A program made the position numbers and the translations under genes. DNA of 50,083 nucleotides from CAZFRF01 sp964540925 (GTDB lineage Bacteria; Patescibacteriota; Microgenomatia; Levybacterales; UBA12049). Location of the stretch: NCBI GenBank assembly GCA_964540925.1, contig CAZIOR010000003.1:1-50083 (forward strand). The letters are read 5' to 3'. The notes below the pieces were generated by a model. That model had not been told where the DNA came from. It worked only from the letters and a program-made list of their open reading frames with translations, and searched no databases. Position 1 is the stretch's first letter. The number at the start of each line of letters is the position of its first letter. Below are positions 1 through 7,104 of this stretch, one piece after another.

Positions 1-93
1 ATTAGTGATATATTAAGATTACCAATGGGAACAGTTGCTATTAGAATAAGTAGAGCGAAAGCTCAAATGAAAAATATATGTCAAAAAAAATAA
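1..93 (+). CDS. ECF-type RNA polymerase sigma factor, C-terminal end (partial)
   Basis: Frame 1 from the window edge is open to a TAA at 91-93 and encodes about 30 residues beginning ISDILRLPMGTVAIRISRAK. This matches the helix-turn-helix of sigma region 4 (the part that contacts the -35 element), where the pattern is IAxILxxPxGTVxxRxxRA. The 5' part lies outside the window, so region 2 cannot be checked. The stop lies 16 bases inside the next gene in another frame, so the two are probably translationally coupled. A LuxR-type or other HTH tail is possible but fits the GTVxxRxSRA signature less well. Confidence 0.72.
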   Translation: MSDILRLPMGTVAIRISRAKAQMKNICQKK

Positions 94-602
94 ATATCAA
101 AAAAAATGTAATGGCACAGATTAAAGAAGATAAGGTTACAATGAAACCTAGAAGTTATTTCTTATTAGGTTCTGTCTTCACATTTTTAGGATTTACAGCA
201 TCAATAATATCCTCAATCTTTATCATAAGTATTATTAGTTTTCTTCTTAAAGAACATGGCCCTATGGGAGAACTAAGACTCTCTTTAATGTTAAATAGTT
301 TTCCATGGTGGTTACCAATTCTTGCAGTAATCACATTAACTTTTGGCATATGGAACTTACTAAAATATGATTTCTCATATAAAACTAATTTTCTTTTTGT
401 GATTATTGGTTTTATTGTATCTATTTTAATTGCAGCCTGGCTAATAGACCTATCTGGAATTGATAAACTTTGGCTAAGTAGAGGGCCATTGAAAAACGTC
501 ATAATGCAGTACTCGCAAGGCAATAATCACGGATCAAATTTTAACAATAAACAAAGAAATTCGTTTAAAAGAGGACAAATAAGAAATAATATTTATAAAT
601 AA
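78..602 (+). CDS. Multi-spanning membrane protein coupled to the sigma factor (possible anti-sigma factor)
   Basis: 174 residues. A basic N-terminus of about 25 residues is followed by three to four hydrophobic segments at roughly 27-57 (long enough for one long or two short helices), 75-95 and 104-122, then a polar Asn/Lys-rich tail. The ATG lies inside the 3' end of the sigma gene (16-base overlap), the usual arrangement for a sigma factor and its membrane-bound antagonist. No zinc-binding ZAS motif (HxxxCxxC) is visible, so an anti-sigma role rests on position only. It could equally be an unrelated membrane protein. The gene converges on arsR with six bases between stop codons and no visible terminator. 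An internal ATG at 111 is an alternative start. Confidence 0.6.
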   Translation: MSKKINIKKNVMAQIKEDKVTMKPRSYFLLGSVFTFLGFTASIISSIFIISIISFLLKEHGPMGELRLSLMLNSFPWWLPILAVITLTFGIWNLLKYDFSYKTNFLFVIIGFIVSILIAAWLIDLSGIDKLWLSRGPLKNVIMQYSQGNNHGSNFNNKQRNSFKRGQIRNNIYK

Positions 603-608
603 ATTATT

Positions 609-875
609 TTATTTTTCTTCCTCACAATAAGCTTTGAGCATTTCAGCAATTTTTGCAGCCTTCGGATCTATTAGAGAATAGTAAACAAACTTTCCTCTTT
701 TTGTACTCTTAACAAGTTCAGCATTTTTTAGCTTTATTAAATGCTGTGACACCGCAGACTGAGATAAATTACACTTTGTCATTAATTCCTGAACATTCCT
801 ACTTTTATTCGCAAGACAGCAAAGTATTTTTATCCTTACAGTATTAGAAAAAGCATTAACTACTAAATTTTCCAT
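609..875 (-). CDS. ArsR-family repressor, BigR/SqrR-like (possible persulfide sensor)
   Basis: 88 residues forming one ArsR winged helix. The recognition helix is LSQSAVSQHLIKLKNAELV and the wing is KRGKFVYYSL. There is no ELCVCDL metal box. Instead Cys19/Cys20 in helix 2 (ILCCLA) and Cys84 near the C-terminus (LKAYCEEE) sit where BigR and SqrR carry the cysteine pair that forms a (poly)sulfide bridge; Cys35 is additional. The gene diverges from two rhodanese genes across a palindromic operator, the classic BigR-type arrangement for reactive-sulfur control. The start at 875 lies six bases after a TAATAT -10 box, so the mRNA is probably leaderless. The family call is firm; the ligand is inferred from cysteine positions and context. 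Confidence 0.85.
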   Translation of the reverse strand: MENLVVNAFSNTVRIKILCCLANKSRNVQELMTKCNLSQSAVSQHLIKLKNAELVKSTKRGKFVYYSLIDPKAAKIAEMLKAYCEEEK

Positions 876-915
876 ATTGACATATTAGCAATTGCTAATA
901 TATTATGTCAATATG
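873..915. promoter_or_regulatory. Divergent leaderless promoters with ArsR operator
   Basis: A perfect 20-base palindrome, ATATTAGCAATTGCTAATAT (882-901), sits between the two start codons. Around it, CATATTGACATA (873-884) and TATGTCAATATG (904-915) form a perfect 12-base inverted repeat. Rightward promoter: TTGACA 877-882, 18-base spacer, TATTAT 901-906, then GTCAAT and ATG at 913. Leftward promoter: TTGACA (complement of 906-911), 18 bases, TAATAT (complement of 882-887), GTCAAT, ATG at 875. The palindrome lies between -35 and -10 on both strands, so a bound dimer would block both directions, giving autorepression and control of the rhodaneses. Confidence 0.8.
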
Positions 916-1239
916 ATTAATTCAACTATTGATGCAAGAGACGTATATAAAAAAATTAACTCCGCTGATAAAGATTTTATATTGCTTGATGTAAGAACCC
1001 CACAAGAATACTCTTCTCAAAAAATTTTAGGCAGTATCAACATACCTCTTGATAATCTATCTGAAGATATAGAAAAAATAGTTACTAATAAAAATACTAT
1101 AATTTATGTATATTGCTTAAGTGGGTCTAGAAGTAGTGAAGCTGTAAATATTATGAAAAAACTAGGATACATAAATGCTTATGAAATATTAAATGGATTA
1201 CTGGCTTGGCGCTTTTATCAATTACCTTTAGAAAAATAG
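913..1239 (+). CDS. Cytoplasmic single-domain rhodanese (sulfurtransferase)
   Basis: 108 residues forming one rhodanese domain: LLDVRTPQEY (CH2A-type motif), then IYVYCLSGSRSS with the six-residue active-site loop starting at Cys68, and ending LNGLLAWRFYQLPLEK. It would carry persulfide sulfur on Cys68 (thiosulfate:acceptor or persulfide transfer). No signal peptide is present. The ATG at 913 is chosen because it lies six bases after the TATTAT -10 box; an upstream in-frame TTG at 892 falls inside the operator and would lie upstream of the expected transcript start. It is followed after three bases by a membrane-anchored rhodanese, forming a two-gene operon under the divergent ArsR regulator. 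Confidence 0.88.
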   Translation: MINSTIDARDVYKKINSADKDFILLDVRTPQEYSSQKILGSINIPLDNLSEDIEKIVTNKNTIIYVYCLSGSRSSEAVNIMKKLGYINAYEILNGLLAWRFYQLPLEK

Positions 1240-1242
1240 ATT

Positions 1243-1653
1243 ATGAAAAAATATATTCTTTTAGGAATTTCTCTTTTGATAATAGTTTTAGCAGCTATTA
1301 TTGTCTTAATCCCCTCCACCCCAGATTCATCTCAATTTTCTCACATAACTCCCCAATCATTTACTCAAAAACTTAATTCAAAAGAATACATATTACTAGA
1401 TATTCGTACACAAGATGAATTTAATTCCGGCCATATAAAAGGAGCAAAAGAAATAGATTATTATCAAACACAAAGTTTTTCTAATTACTTAGATTCTTTA
1501 GATAAAAATAAGAAATATTTAATTTATTGCCACACAGGCAGAAGATCTAATCTTGCTCTCCAAATATTTAAAGACAAAGGATTTACAAACGTATCAGATC
1601 TTCAAGGAGGCTTTAATGCTTGGCTTGCCGCAGGATTACCGATAGAAAAATAA
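1243..1653 (+). CDS. Membrane-anchored rhodanese-domain protein
   Basis: 136 residues. An N-terminal transmembrane helix (about 4-23) with a positive MKK start is followed by a short Ser/Pro linker and one rhodanese domain: LLDIRTQDEF, GHIKGAKEID, and the active-site loop CHTGRRS with Cys96. It ends GGFNAWLAAGLPIEK, typical for the family. The topology predicts an extracytoplasmic rhodanese domain, complementing the cytoplasmic one encoded immediately upstream. No lipobox cysteine is visible, so a helix anchor is more likely than a lipoprotein. Together the pair could pass sulfane sulfur from outside to inside; that role is inference from topology and operon context. Confidence 0.85.
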   Translation: MKKYILLGISLLIIVLAAIIVLIPSTPDSSQFSHITPQSFTQKLNSKEYILLDIRTQDEFNSGHIKGAKEIDYYQTQSFSNYLDSLDKNKKYLIYCHTGRRSNLALQIFKDKGFTNVSDLQGGFNAWLAAGLPIEK

Positions 1654-1660
1654 TATTACC

Positions 1661-1680
1661 GCTGAGTATATCGGTCTAGA
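1661..1680 (+). repeat. 20-base direct repeat, copy 1
   Basis: GCTGAGTATATCGGTCTAGA matches the element at 2631-2650 at 17 of 20 positions in the same orientation, exactly 970 bases apart. It lies in the gap between the rhodanese stop and the 3' end of the leftward HEPN-like gene. Confidence 0.5.
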
Positions 1681-1711
1681 GCAATTTATTGTTAAAGCCT
1701 ATGCTCTAATC

Positions 1712-2597
1712 TTAATCTATAGCATGTAAAGCAAAATTTAGTATGGTGTTATAAGCAACTTCAAAAAAGACATTATAGGAAAGATCTTGCTCAAGCATAT
1801 CTAAACTAACTACATTCATGTTACCGTTAAACGGCTCTTCTAACAGTCCCCTATGAAGATAATCGGAACGCACCTTATAGATATTAAAACTTTTCACTTT
1901 TGTTATATTTTCTTTGGGCCCTTTATAAAATTTTTCGATAAACCAATGAAGAGCTTCGTTTTTATTTTTTATTGAGCTAGGAATTTCATTACTAAATTTA
2001 TGTGCGTGTTCGTTTTTTTCTTCGGTATAAAGAGCTTCTAGCGCATTAACACAATCAGTAACCGCTTCAGTAATGTGACTAAAAGCTTTATATTTAGCCA
2101 GTCTATTAAAATGGAAAGAGGCTAATAGTTTTTTTTTGGTCTTTTGAATCCCCTAGTTTAGATAGTAATTCTTTTAATAAATCATAATCCAAAAAAACGT
2201 ATTCTCCCCAATAATCAACAATGCTATTTGAAATATTTTCGACTTTAAATTCCTCACCAGAGCTCCATCCAGCATTAAAATAATACTCGTTAAATAAGGG
2301 AGATAAATAACGAACATGGTTTTTCGTGCTCATAGATATGATGTCGCACACTACTTCAGCTTTTTCAAATGGATTTGTTTCTGTTCTGTCCTTTGGGGTA
2401 ATTAGCCGAAATGAATGATAATTAGGAAGTCCACCAGAGCCAGATGTCCCGTTGGAAATTTGCAAACCTACTGGTTGGTCGCTTCCAATTAAAAAATATT
2501 CCTCATTATTAAATGAAAATTTTATGCTACCCTTAACACAAATGAAGCTTGATCCTATTTTTGGAAAAACCTCGATAGAAAAAAATTTATTGTTCAT
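1712..2597 (-). pseudogene. HEPN (ApeA-like) domain gene, split by a frameshift at a run of nine T (A on the coding strand)
   Basis: The first frame encodes 163 residues from ATG 2597 and stops at 2106, just after coding-strand A9 (T9 at 2129-2137). Removing one base from this run opens a continuous 294-residue protein down to TAA at 1712-1714. The second half carries ALEALYTEEKNEHAHKFSNE and, near the end, RSDYLHRG (Arg243 and His248 of the joined protein). That is the Rx4H motif of HEPN ribonucleases, in a context like the Apea-like HEPN family. The N-terminal half is not recognised. Either the indel is a sequencing or assembly error, the gene is broken, or frameshifting is natural. HEPN proteins of this type often act in anti-phage defence. 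The HEPN assignment is by motif only. Confidence 0.6.
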
Positions 2598-2630
2598 AAA
2601 TTAAAACAAATTAATTTAGGAGACAGGATT

Positions 2631-2650
2631 GCTGAACATACCGGTCTAGA
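2631..2650 (+). repeat. 20-base direct repeat, copy 2
   Basis: GCTGAACATACCGGTCTAGA, 17 of 20 identical to 1661-1680. Within and just after it, GGTCTAGACC is a 10-base palindrome. It lies between the 3' end of the leftward gene at 2669-3217 and the start of the HEPN-like gene. Each copy therefore follows the 3' end of one of two adjacent leftward genes. Confidence 0.5.
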
Positions 2651-2668
2651 CCCATTTTGTCATTATAG

Positions 2669-3217
2669 TTATCTTTTGATAATCTCTTGACTTAAGGGAT
2701 CTAATCCTTTTAAAACCACTCTTCCTATTGCACAAACCGTTCTTATTCCTGCTGGCATTCCTCCTACAGTTAAAGTATTTTCTGCTTGCTTTAATATTTT
2801 CTCTTTGACTTCCTTTGGATTACCTGAGTGAATCGCACCTTGAACATGACTTAAAAATTTTATTAAATCTAAAACTGTGATTACTGCTCCATTAATAATT
2901 AACACTGGCCTTTTAAGCATTCCATCTTTATCTAAACTTACAGGATTTAATAAATGAGGTACGGAAGTATCAGGATCAAAACCATCTTGAATAGACCATA
3001 AAGCTAAACTTTCTGTAATGATGGGGAACTGTCTATCGTTAACAATAAAATTTATTTTAAGTTTGAATTTTCTGTTAACCTGATCCATAAGAGGATTACC
3101 GTCAATTAATAATTTCCTTAGGAGAGCGCTAGCCATCAAAATTTCATAAGGGTCATTCGATTCTATCTTGGTCTTTAAATCCTGAAGTGTTCTAATAAAT
3201 AGCTCCTCTGTATTCAT
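2669..3217 (-). CDS. Conserved-looking protein of unknown function
   Basis: 182 residues, soluble, with no signal peptide or membrane segment. Recognisable stretches are LLRKLLIDGNPLMDQVNRKF, then GAVITVLDLIKFLSHVQGAI followed by HSGNPKEVKEKIL, but I cannot assign a family. It is rich in helix-forming residues. The start is supported by AAGGA about seven bases upstream. The ATG lies 26 bases after the tRNA-Gln 3' end on the same strand, so it may be read from the tRNA transcript. The HEPN-like gene follows 71 bases downstream on the same strand. A joint role with it, for example in defence, is possible but unsupported by any motif. Confidence 0.6.
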   Translation of the reverse strand: MNTEELFIRTLQDLKTKIESNDPYEILMASALLRKLLIDGNPLMDQVNRKFKLKINFIVNDRQFPIITESLALWSIQDGFDPDTSVPHLLNPVSLDKDGMLKRPVLIINGAVITVLDLIKFLSHVQGAIHSGNPKEVKEKILKQAENTLTVGGMPAGIRTVCAIGRVVLKGLDPLSQEIIKR

Positions 3218-3243
3218 ATTTTTTCCTTTTTAGGTGCACATAC

Positions 3244-3317
3244 TGGCTGCCGAGCAGGGATTCGAACCCCAATAAACAGATCCAGATTCTGTTGTCCTAC
3301 CATTAGACGACTCGGCA
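3244..3317 (-). tRNA. tRNA-Gln (anticodon CUG), CCA encoded
   Basis: On the minus strand from 3317, the acceptor arm TGCCGAG pairs perfectly with CTCGGCA. The D-arm is GTCT/GGAC with loop AATGGTA. The anticodon stem ACAGA/TCTGT holds loop ATCTGGA, giving anticodon CTG at positions 34-36. The T-arm has loop TTCGAAT. Discriminator G is followed by an encoded CCA at 3244-3246. It lies downstream of gltX and a membrane gene on the same strand, 34 bases beyond the latter's stop. GluRS is encoded close by and no GlnRS is present in this window. In organisms without GlnRS this tRNA is first charged with Glu and then amidated by GatCAB. Confidence 0.93.
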
Positions 3318-3351
3318 ATAAACTGATTTTACTAAATCTGAAGCTAAAAAG

Positions 3352-3871
3352 CTATTTAAGCAAATGAGGCACAAATATAACTATTCCACAAATTAAGGCT
3401 CCAATTGAAACAACTAACACCATTCCGGCACTAACATCTTTNNNNNNNNNNNNNNNNNNNNNNNNNNNNNNNNNNNNNNNNNNNNNNNNNNNNNNNNNNN
3501 NNNNNNNNNNNNNNNNNNNNNNNNNNNNNNNNNNNNNNNNNAAGAGCAATAACGGCAATATATAAAACCATTGGCGCATGCAAAACAAAAAGAGTTATTA
3601 AATAGACTAAAGCCATAAATATTGCAAAAGAATATAAAAGCGGCCTTTGAGTTCTTTTAGAAATATCTAAATTAGAAAAATATCCAAGCCTGACACCAAG
3701 TAAAACAAAAATTGAGAATATTAAAATAAAAACAAAAGAAACCTTGCTCCAATAAATTGCTAAATGTAAATCTTGAGTTGTTTTATGAATCAGTAAAAAT
3801 GGGACAAGAGAAATTAAAGCAATAGGATTAATAACAGTAGAAATAATTTTTGCTATTAGGGCAGATTTCAT
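3352..3871 (-). CDS. PAP2-like integral membrane protein (possible lipid phosphatase), interrupted by an assembly gap
   Basis: The N-terminal part (about 110 residues from ATG 3871) has several transmembrane helices and the stretch GYFSNLDISKRTQRPLLYSF. The last 29 residues before the stop at 3352, including KDVSAGMVLVVSIGALICGI, form another helix. Between them lie 100 Ns of unknown true length, so the frame across the gap cannot be known. The pattern resembles compact PAP2-superfamily proteins of bacteria that act on isoprenoid or lipid diphosphates. The region that would carry the phosphatase motifs is missing, so the call is tentative. It starts directly at the end of gltX (one-base spacing) and is probably in its operon. 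Confidence 0.5.
3442..3541. other. Assembly gap of 100 N (apparently real)
   Basis: Unlike the other two gaps, no shared sequence is visible in the bases flanking these Ns. Sequence of unknown length is probably missing from the membrane-protein gene at 3352-3871. Confidence 0.85.
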
Positions 3872-5104
3872 TTATTTTAAATTGTTGAGTAAAAACTCTT
3901 TACCGTATATTTGATTTAATTCTAAAATCCCAATTCCATGCTCTTTTCCTGTTAATAAAAAGAATAATACTTTAAAAGAAACTTTTTCAGATTTACTAAA
4001 TTCTTTAATCGCAGCTAAGAGTTTTTCATCTTCCCATTTTTCACCTAGATTAGACATTAAATATTCTGTTAATTTTTTAGCAATCTCTTTTTCTTCTGCA
4101 GTTTTTTCTCTATCTTTTTCTAGGCTAACTAAATTTTTAAAATCTTTTAAGGTTTTCATCCTAGTTGCAGCTGCTGTAATAATTAAATCTGACTTTTCTG
4201 AATTTAAAACAGATAATACTTCTTCATCTTCTTTATAGAATTCTGCAAGTCTTGTCTTTAATTCGATGACTCCAATTTCTCTTATCCAAACTCCATTTAA
4301 CCATTCAAGTTTTGTTTGATCAAAAATTGGGTTCGCAGTATTAACATCTTCAAGAGTAAATAAACTCTCCATTTCCGTAAGACTCATCTTTTCCTTATCT
4401 CCACCTGGATTCCAACCTAAAAGAGCCATATAGTTTAATAGTGCTTCTTTCAAATATCCTTCAGCGCGATAATCTAAGGCAGATTTTGCTCCATGTCTTT
4501 TCGAAAGCTTAGTTTTATCTGGTCCTAAAATAACTGGTAAGTGCGCAAATCTAGGAGCTTCCCAGCCAAAACTTTCATATAAATATAAATGTTTTGGGGT
4601 TGAGGAAATCCATTCTTCACCTCTTATTACATGCGTTATTTCCATCAAGTGATCATCAATAATGTTAGCTAAATGATATGTTGGAAAGCCGTCTGATTTA
4701 AGAATTACGAAATCTTCAACATCTTTTCCAGCAAAGGAGATATGTTTTTTGCCAATTGAGTCTTCCCATTCAAAAGTTTTTTCATCAGGAACCTTTACCC
4801 AAATAGCACCTTCTTTTTCATAAGCAATTCCTTTTGCAAGTAACTCTTGAGAATATTTATGGTACAAATCAAGTCTTTGAGATTGATAAGTTATTTCACC
4901 ATCAAATTTTAAACCTAACCAATCTAAAATCTCGAGCAATGCTTCTTTTGCTCCTTCAACTAATCTTTTTTGATCAGTATCTTCAATTCGCAAGACAAAC
5001 TCTCCTTTATTTTTTTTAGCAAAGAGAAAATCAAAAAGAGCTGTTCTTGTGTTACCGATATGTGGGATACCCGTTGGGCTTGGGGCAAACCTTACTTTAA
5101 CCAT
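3872..5104 (-). CDS. gltX: Glutamyl-tRNA synthetase, probably non-discriminating
   Basis: 410 residues, shorter than the usual 460-490. The class I signature 1 is PSPTGIPHIGN (residues 8-18) and signature 2 is KLSKRHG. In between lie the GluRS signatures LRIEDTD and HVIRGEEW. The C-terminal anticodon-binding region is compact, which explains the short length. It attaches Glu to tRNA-Glu. With tRNA-Gln encoded next door and no GlnRS in the window, it probably also forms Glu-tRNA-Gln for amidation by GatCAB; this is inference. The ATG at 5104 lies eight bases after a TACAAT -10 box, so the message is probably leaderless. The membrane gene and tRNA-Gln follow on the same strand. Confidence 0.97.
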   Translation of the reverse strand: MVKVRFAPSPTGIPHIGNTRTALFDFLFAKKNKGEFVLRIEDTDQKRLVEGAKEALLEILDWLGLKFDGEITYQSQRLDLYHKYSQELLAKGIAYEKEGAIWVKVPDEKTFEWEDSIGKKHISFAGKDVEDFVILKSDGFPTYHLANIIDDHLMEITHVIRGEEWISSTPKHLYLYESFGWEAPRFAHLPVILGPDKTKLSKRHGAKSALDYRAEGYLKEALLNYMALLGWNPGGDKEKMSLTEMESLFTLEDVNTANPIFDQTKLEWLNGVWIREIGVIELKTRLAEFYKEDEEVLSVLNSEKSDLIITAAATRMKTLKDFKNLVSLEKDREKTAEEKEIAKKLTEYLMSNLGEKWEDEKLLAAIKEFSKSEKVSFKVLFFLLTGKEHGIGILELNQIYGKEFLLNNLK

Positions 5105-5144
5105 ATGCTTGCATTGTACATGAATCTTTTTTTATACTCAATAT
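5105..5144. promoter_or_regulatory. Overlapping divergent promoters, gltX and 5145 gene
   Basis: Leftward: TTGAGT (complement of 5136-5141), 17-base spacer, TACAAT (complement of 5113-5118), eight bases, gltX ATG. Rightward: TTGCAT 5109-5114, 18-base spacer, TATACT 5133-5138, six bases, ATG 5145. The two promoters share the same 40 bases and have no room for a 5' leader. Confidence 0.65.
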
Positions 5145-6197
5145 ATGTTCACTTTAACTAATGCTAGTAAGGATACAAAATCAATTATTAAATGGTTAAT
5201 CATTCTAATAGTATTAGTTTTAATTTCCTACGGTATATTTCAAATTGGAACTTTAATTAAAAACACTCTTTACCCACCACCACCAATTGCAGCTGAAAAT
5301 TCATTTGGAAAACTTCCTCAACCTGATTTTGTCTTAAATGGTAAAAATAACGACTTAACCTATTCAATTAATACTATCTCAGGCTTTATTCCTACACTTC
5401 CAAACATGGCAAATGTATATAAGTTCACAGAAAATAAACCTGATCTCTTAGGATTACAATCTACAGAAAACATCGTACAAAGCGCAGGCTTTATTAGCGA
5501 CAAAAAGCAAATTGATAATAATATCTATGAATGGAACACTGCAGACAAATATAACTTAGTAAAAACTATTAAAATGGATATTCTTAGTCATAATTTTCAA
5601 GTAACAAGTAATTTTTACTCTGATCCAGACGTAATTGCTGCTGATAATTTACCTGATCAAAAGAAAGCAATATCGACTGCAACAACTTTTCTAAATTCCT
5701 TACAAGGCTCAACAAATAGTTTAAATATAGATAATGCTAAAACTCAACTGTTAAGAATTGACAATCAACAACTAACCGAAGCAACTAGTTTTTCTAATAC
5801 ACAAATTATTAAAGTTAATCTCTTTCCAAATGACATAGATGAGTTACCGGTTTTCTCTCCGAATCCTAATGAAGCCAATGTTAACTTACTGGTTTCAGGA
5901 GGACCAGATATGGCACAAGTAATTTATGCAAATTATATTACTCGTGACTTAGGTGAATCTTCTACTTATGCAATTAAAGATACAGCTAAAGCCATTGAGG
6001 AACTTAAAAATGGCAAAGCCTATGTTGCAAGTTATAACGGGGTAGATAAAAATATATCTATTACTGACATCTATTTAGGTTATTACGATTCTGGTAAAGA
6101 AGAACAAAAATATTTAACTCCAATTATTGTCTTTAAGGGAGCAAATAATTTTTACGCCTACATTAACGCAATTACGGATGAAGAGGTAAGTAAGTAA
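5145..6197 (+). CDS. Membrane-anchored exported protein of unknown function
   Basis: 350 residues. One transmembrane helix at about 15-38 is followed by a Pro-rich hinge (YPPPPIAAE) and a large extracytoplasmic domain with no recognised motif and few cysteines. It contains the short stretches FGKLPQPDF and LGYYDSGKEEQKYLTPIIVF, which suggest a beta-rich fold. Proteins of this layout are common in CPR genomes, but I cannot assign a function. The ATG at 5145 follows a TATACT -10 box by six bases. The 3' end overlaps the convergent carboxypeptidase gene by 26 bases. Confidence 0.75.
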   Translation: MFTLTNASKDTKSIIKWLIILIVLVLISYGIFQIGTLIKNTLYPPPPIAAENSFGKLPQPDFVLNGKNNDLTYSINTISGFIPTLPNMANVYKFTENKPDLLGLQSTENIVQSAGFISDKKQIDNNIYEWNTADKYNLVKTIKMDILSHNFQVTSNFYSDPDVIAADNLPDQKKAISTATTFLNSLQGSTNSLNIDNAKTQLLRIDNQQLTEATSFSNTQIIKVNLFPNDIDELPVFSPNPNEANVNLLVSGGPDMAQVIYANYITRDLGESSTYAIKDTAKAIEELKNGKAYVASYNGVDKNISITDIYLGYYDSGKEEQKYLTPIIVFKGANNFYAYINAITDEEVSK

Positions 6198-7104
6198 TAT
6201 TATCTCTAAGTAAATCTAAAAGCCTTCTAGTATCTAAAAACCTATCCTGACTTCCCATTACTACTATGATTAAAGTTTTATTTTTTTCTTTTTTAGAAGT
6301 AACTAATACTTGACCCGCTTCTTCAGTAAAACCTGTTTTTACTCCATTAACTCCATCCTCTCCCAATAGTTCATTTAAATTTTGAATAGCGTAGGTATTT
6401 AGACCCGTTGTGTCGCTTATTATCTTATATTTTGTATTAACAACCTTTGCTATTAATGGGTTTTTAATTGCAAAAGAAGCTAAACTTGCTAAATCAAATG
6501 GAGTTGTATAATCCTGACTATCTGCAAGCCCGATTGGATCTCCATAATGTGTATTTTTTAAATTAAAGACTTGAGCTTTTGCATTCATTTTTTTAACAAA
6601 TTCTTTTTCTCCACCTGGATAATTTTCAGATATTACTAAAGCCGCATCATTAGCTGAAGGCAACATCATTGCATACATTAAATTTTCAAATGTCATTTTC
6701 TCATCTATTAATAGCCCTAATTTTGAACCCTCTACTTTTCCCGATTTAACAATTAATATGTCTTCTGGCTTAAAATATTCTGAAGCAACTACTGAAGTCA
6801 TTATTTTTGTAGTTGAAGCGGAAGAAAATCTAAAATCTTTATTTTTAGAATATAAAACCACTTTTGAATCAGCATCCATAATAATTGCTCCTGTTGCTGA
6901 TATTTGTGGATTAAATTTATTTTTAATAATTGGGTAATAAAAATTTGTACTAATCTTAAAAGGAGGATTAACTAATTTATTGCTTTCGTTCCAAAATCTT
7001 AACAATAAATTAGCACCAAAAACAAAAATGAATACAAAAAACAAAAACAGAGGAAGAATAAAATAAACCTGAATTAAATCTTTATTTTGCAGAAAGCCTT
7101 TCAT
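6172..7104 (-). CDS. D-alanyl-D-alanine carboxypeptidase (peptidase S11, PBP5-like)
   Basis: 310 residues from ATG 7104. An N-terminal transmembrane segment (about 10-30) anchors a penicillin-binding catalytic domain with all three motifs: STTK (SxxK, nucleophile Ser), SAN (SxN, in LPSANDAAL) and KTG (in GVKTGFT). It trims the terminal D-Ala of peptidoglycan stem peptides outside the membrane. A longer in-frame start at 7155 would lie in the 55-base duplicated flank of a false gap, so 7104 is preferred; this start overlaps the corrected end of aspS (stop 7082) by 23 bases. The C-terminal amphipathic anchor domain of E. coli PBP5 is absent. Its 3' end overlaps the convergent gene. Confidence 0.9.
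   Translation of the reverse strand: MKGFLQNKDLIQVYFILPLFLFFVFIFVFGANLLLRFWNESNKLVNPPFKISTNFYYPIIKNKFNPQISATGAIIMDADSKVVLYSKNKDFRFSSASTTKIMTSVVASEYFKPEDILIVKSGKVEGSKLGLLIDEKMTFENLMYAMMLPSANDAALVISENYPGGEKEFVKKMNAKAQVFNLKNTHYGDPIGLADSQDYTTPFDLASLASFAIKNPLIAKVVNTKYKIISDTTGLNTYAIQNLNELLGEDGVNGVKTGFTEEAGQVLVTSKKEKNKTLIIVVMGSQDRFLDTRRLLDLLRDNITYLPLHP

Noticed and set aside
609..875. ArsR as a metal sensor (As/Cd/Zn)
   Set aside because: No ELCVCDL-type box or C-terminal metal site is seen; the cysteine positions and rhodanese neighbours fit sulfur sensing better.
1602..3270. Genomic island integrated at tRNA-Gln, with a partial copy of the tRNA 3' end near 1620
   Set aside because: TGGCTTGCCGCAGGATTACC at 1621 loosely resembles the tRNA end but has many mismatches and lies in conserved rhodanese codons. 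No integrase is present.
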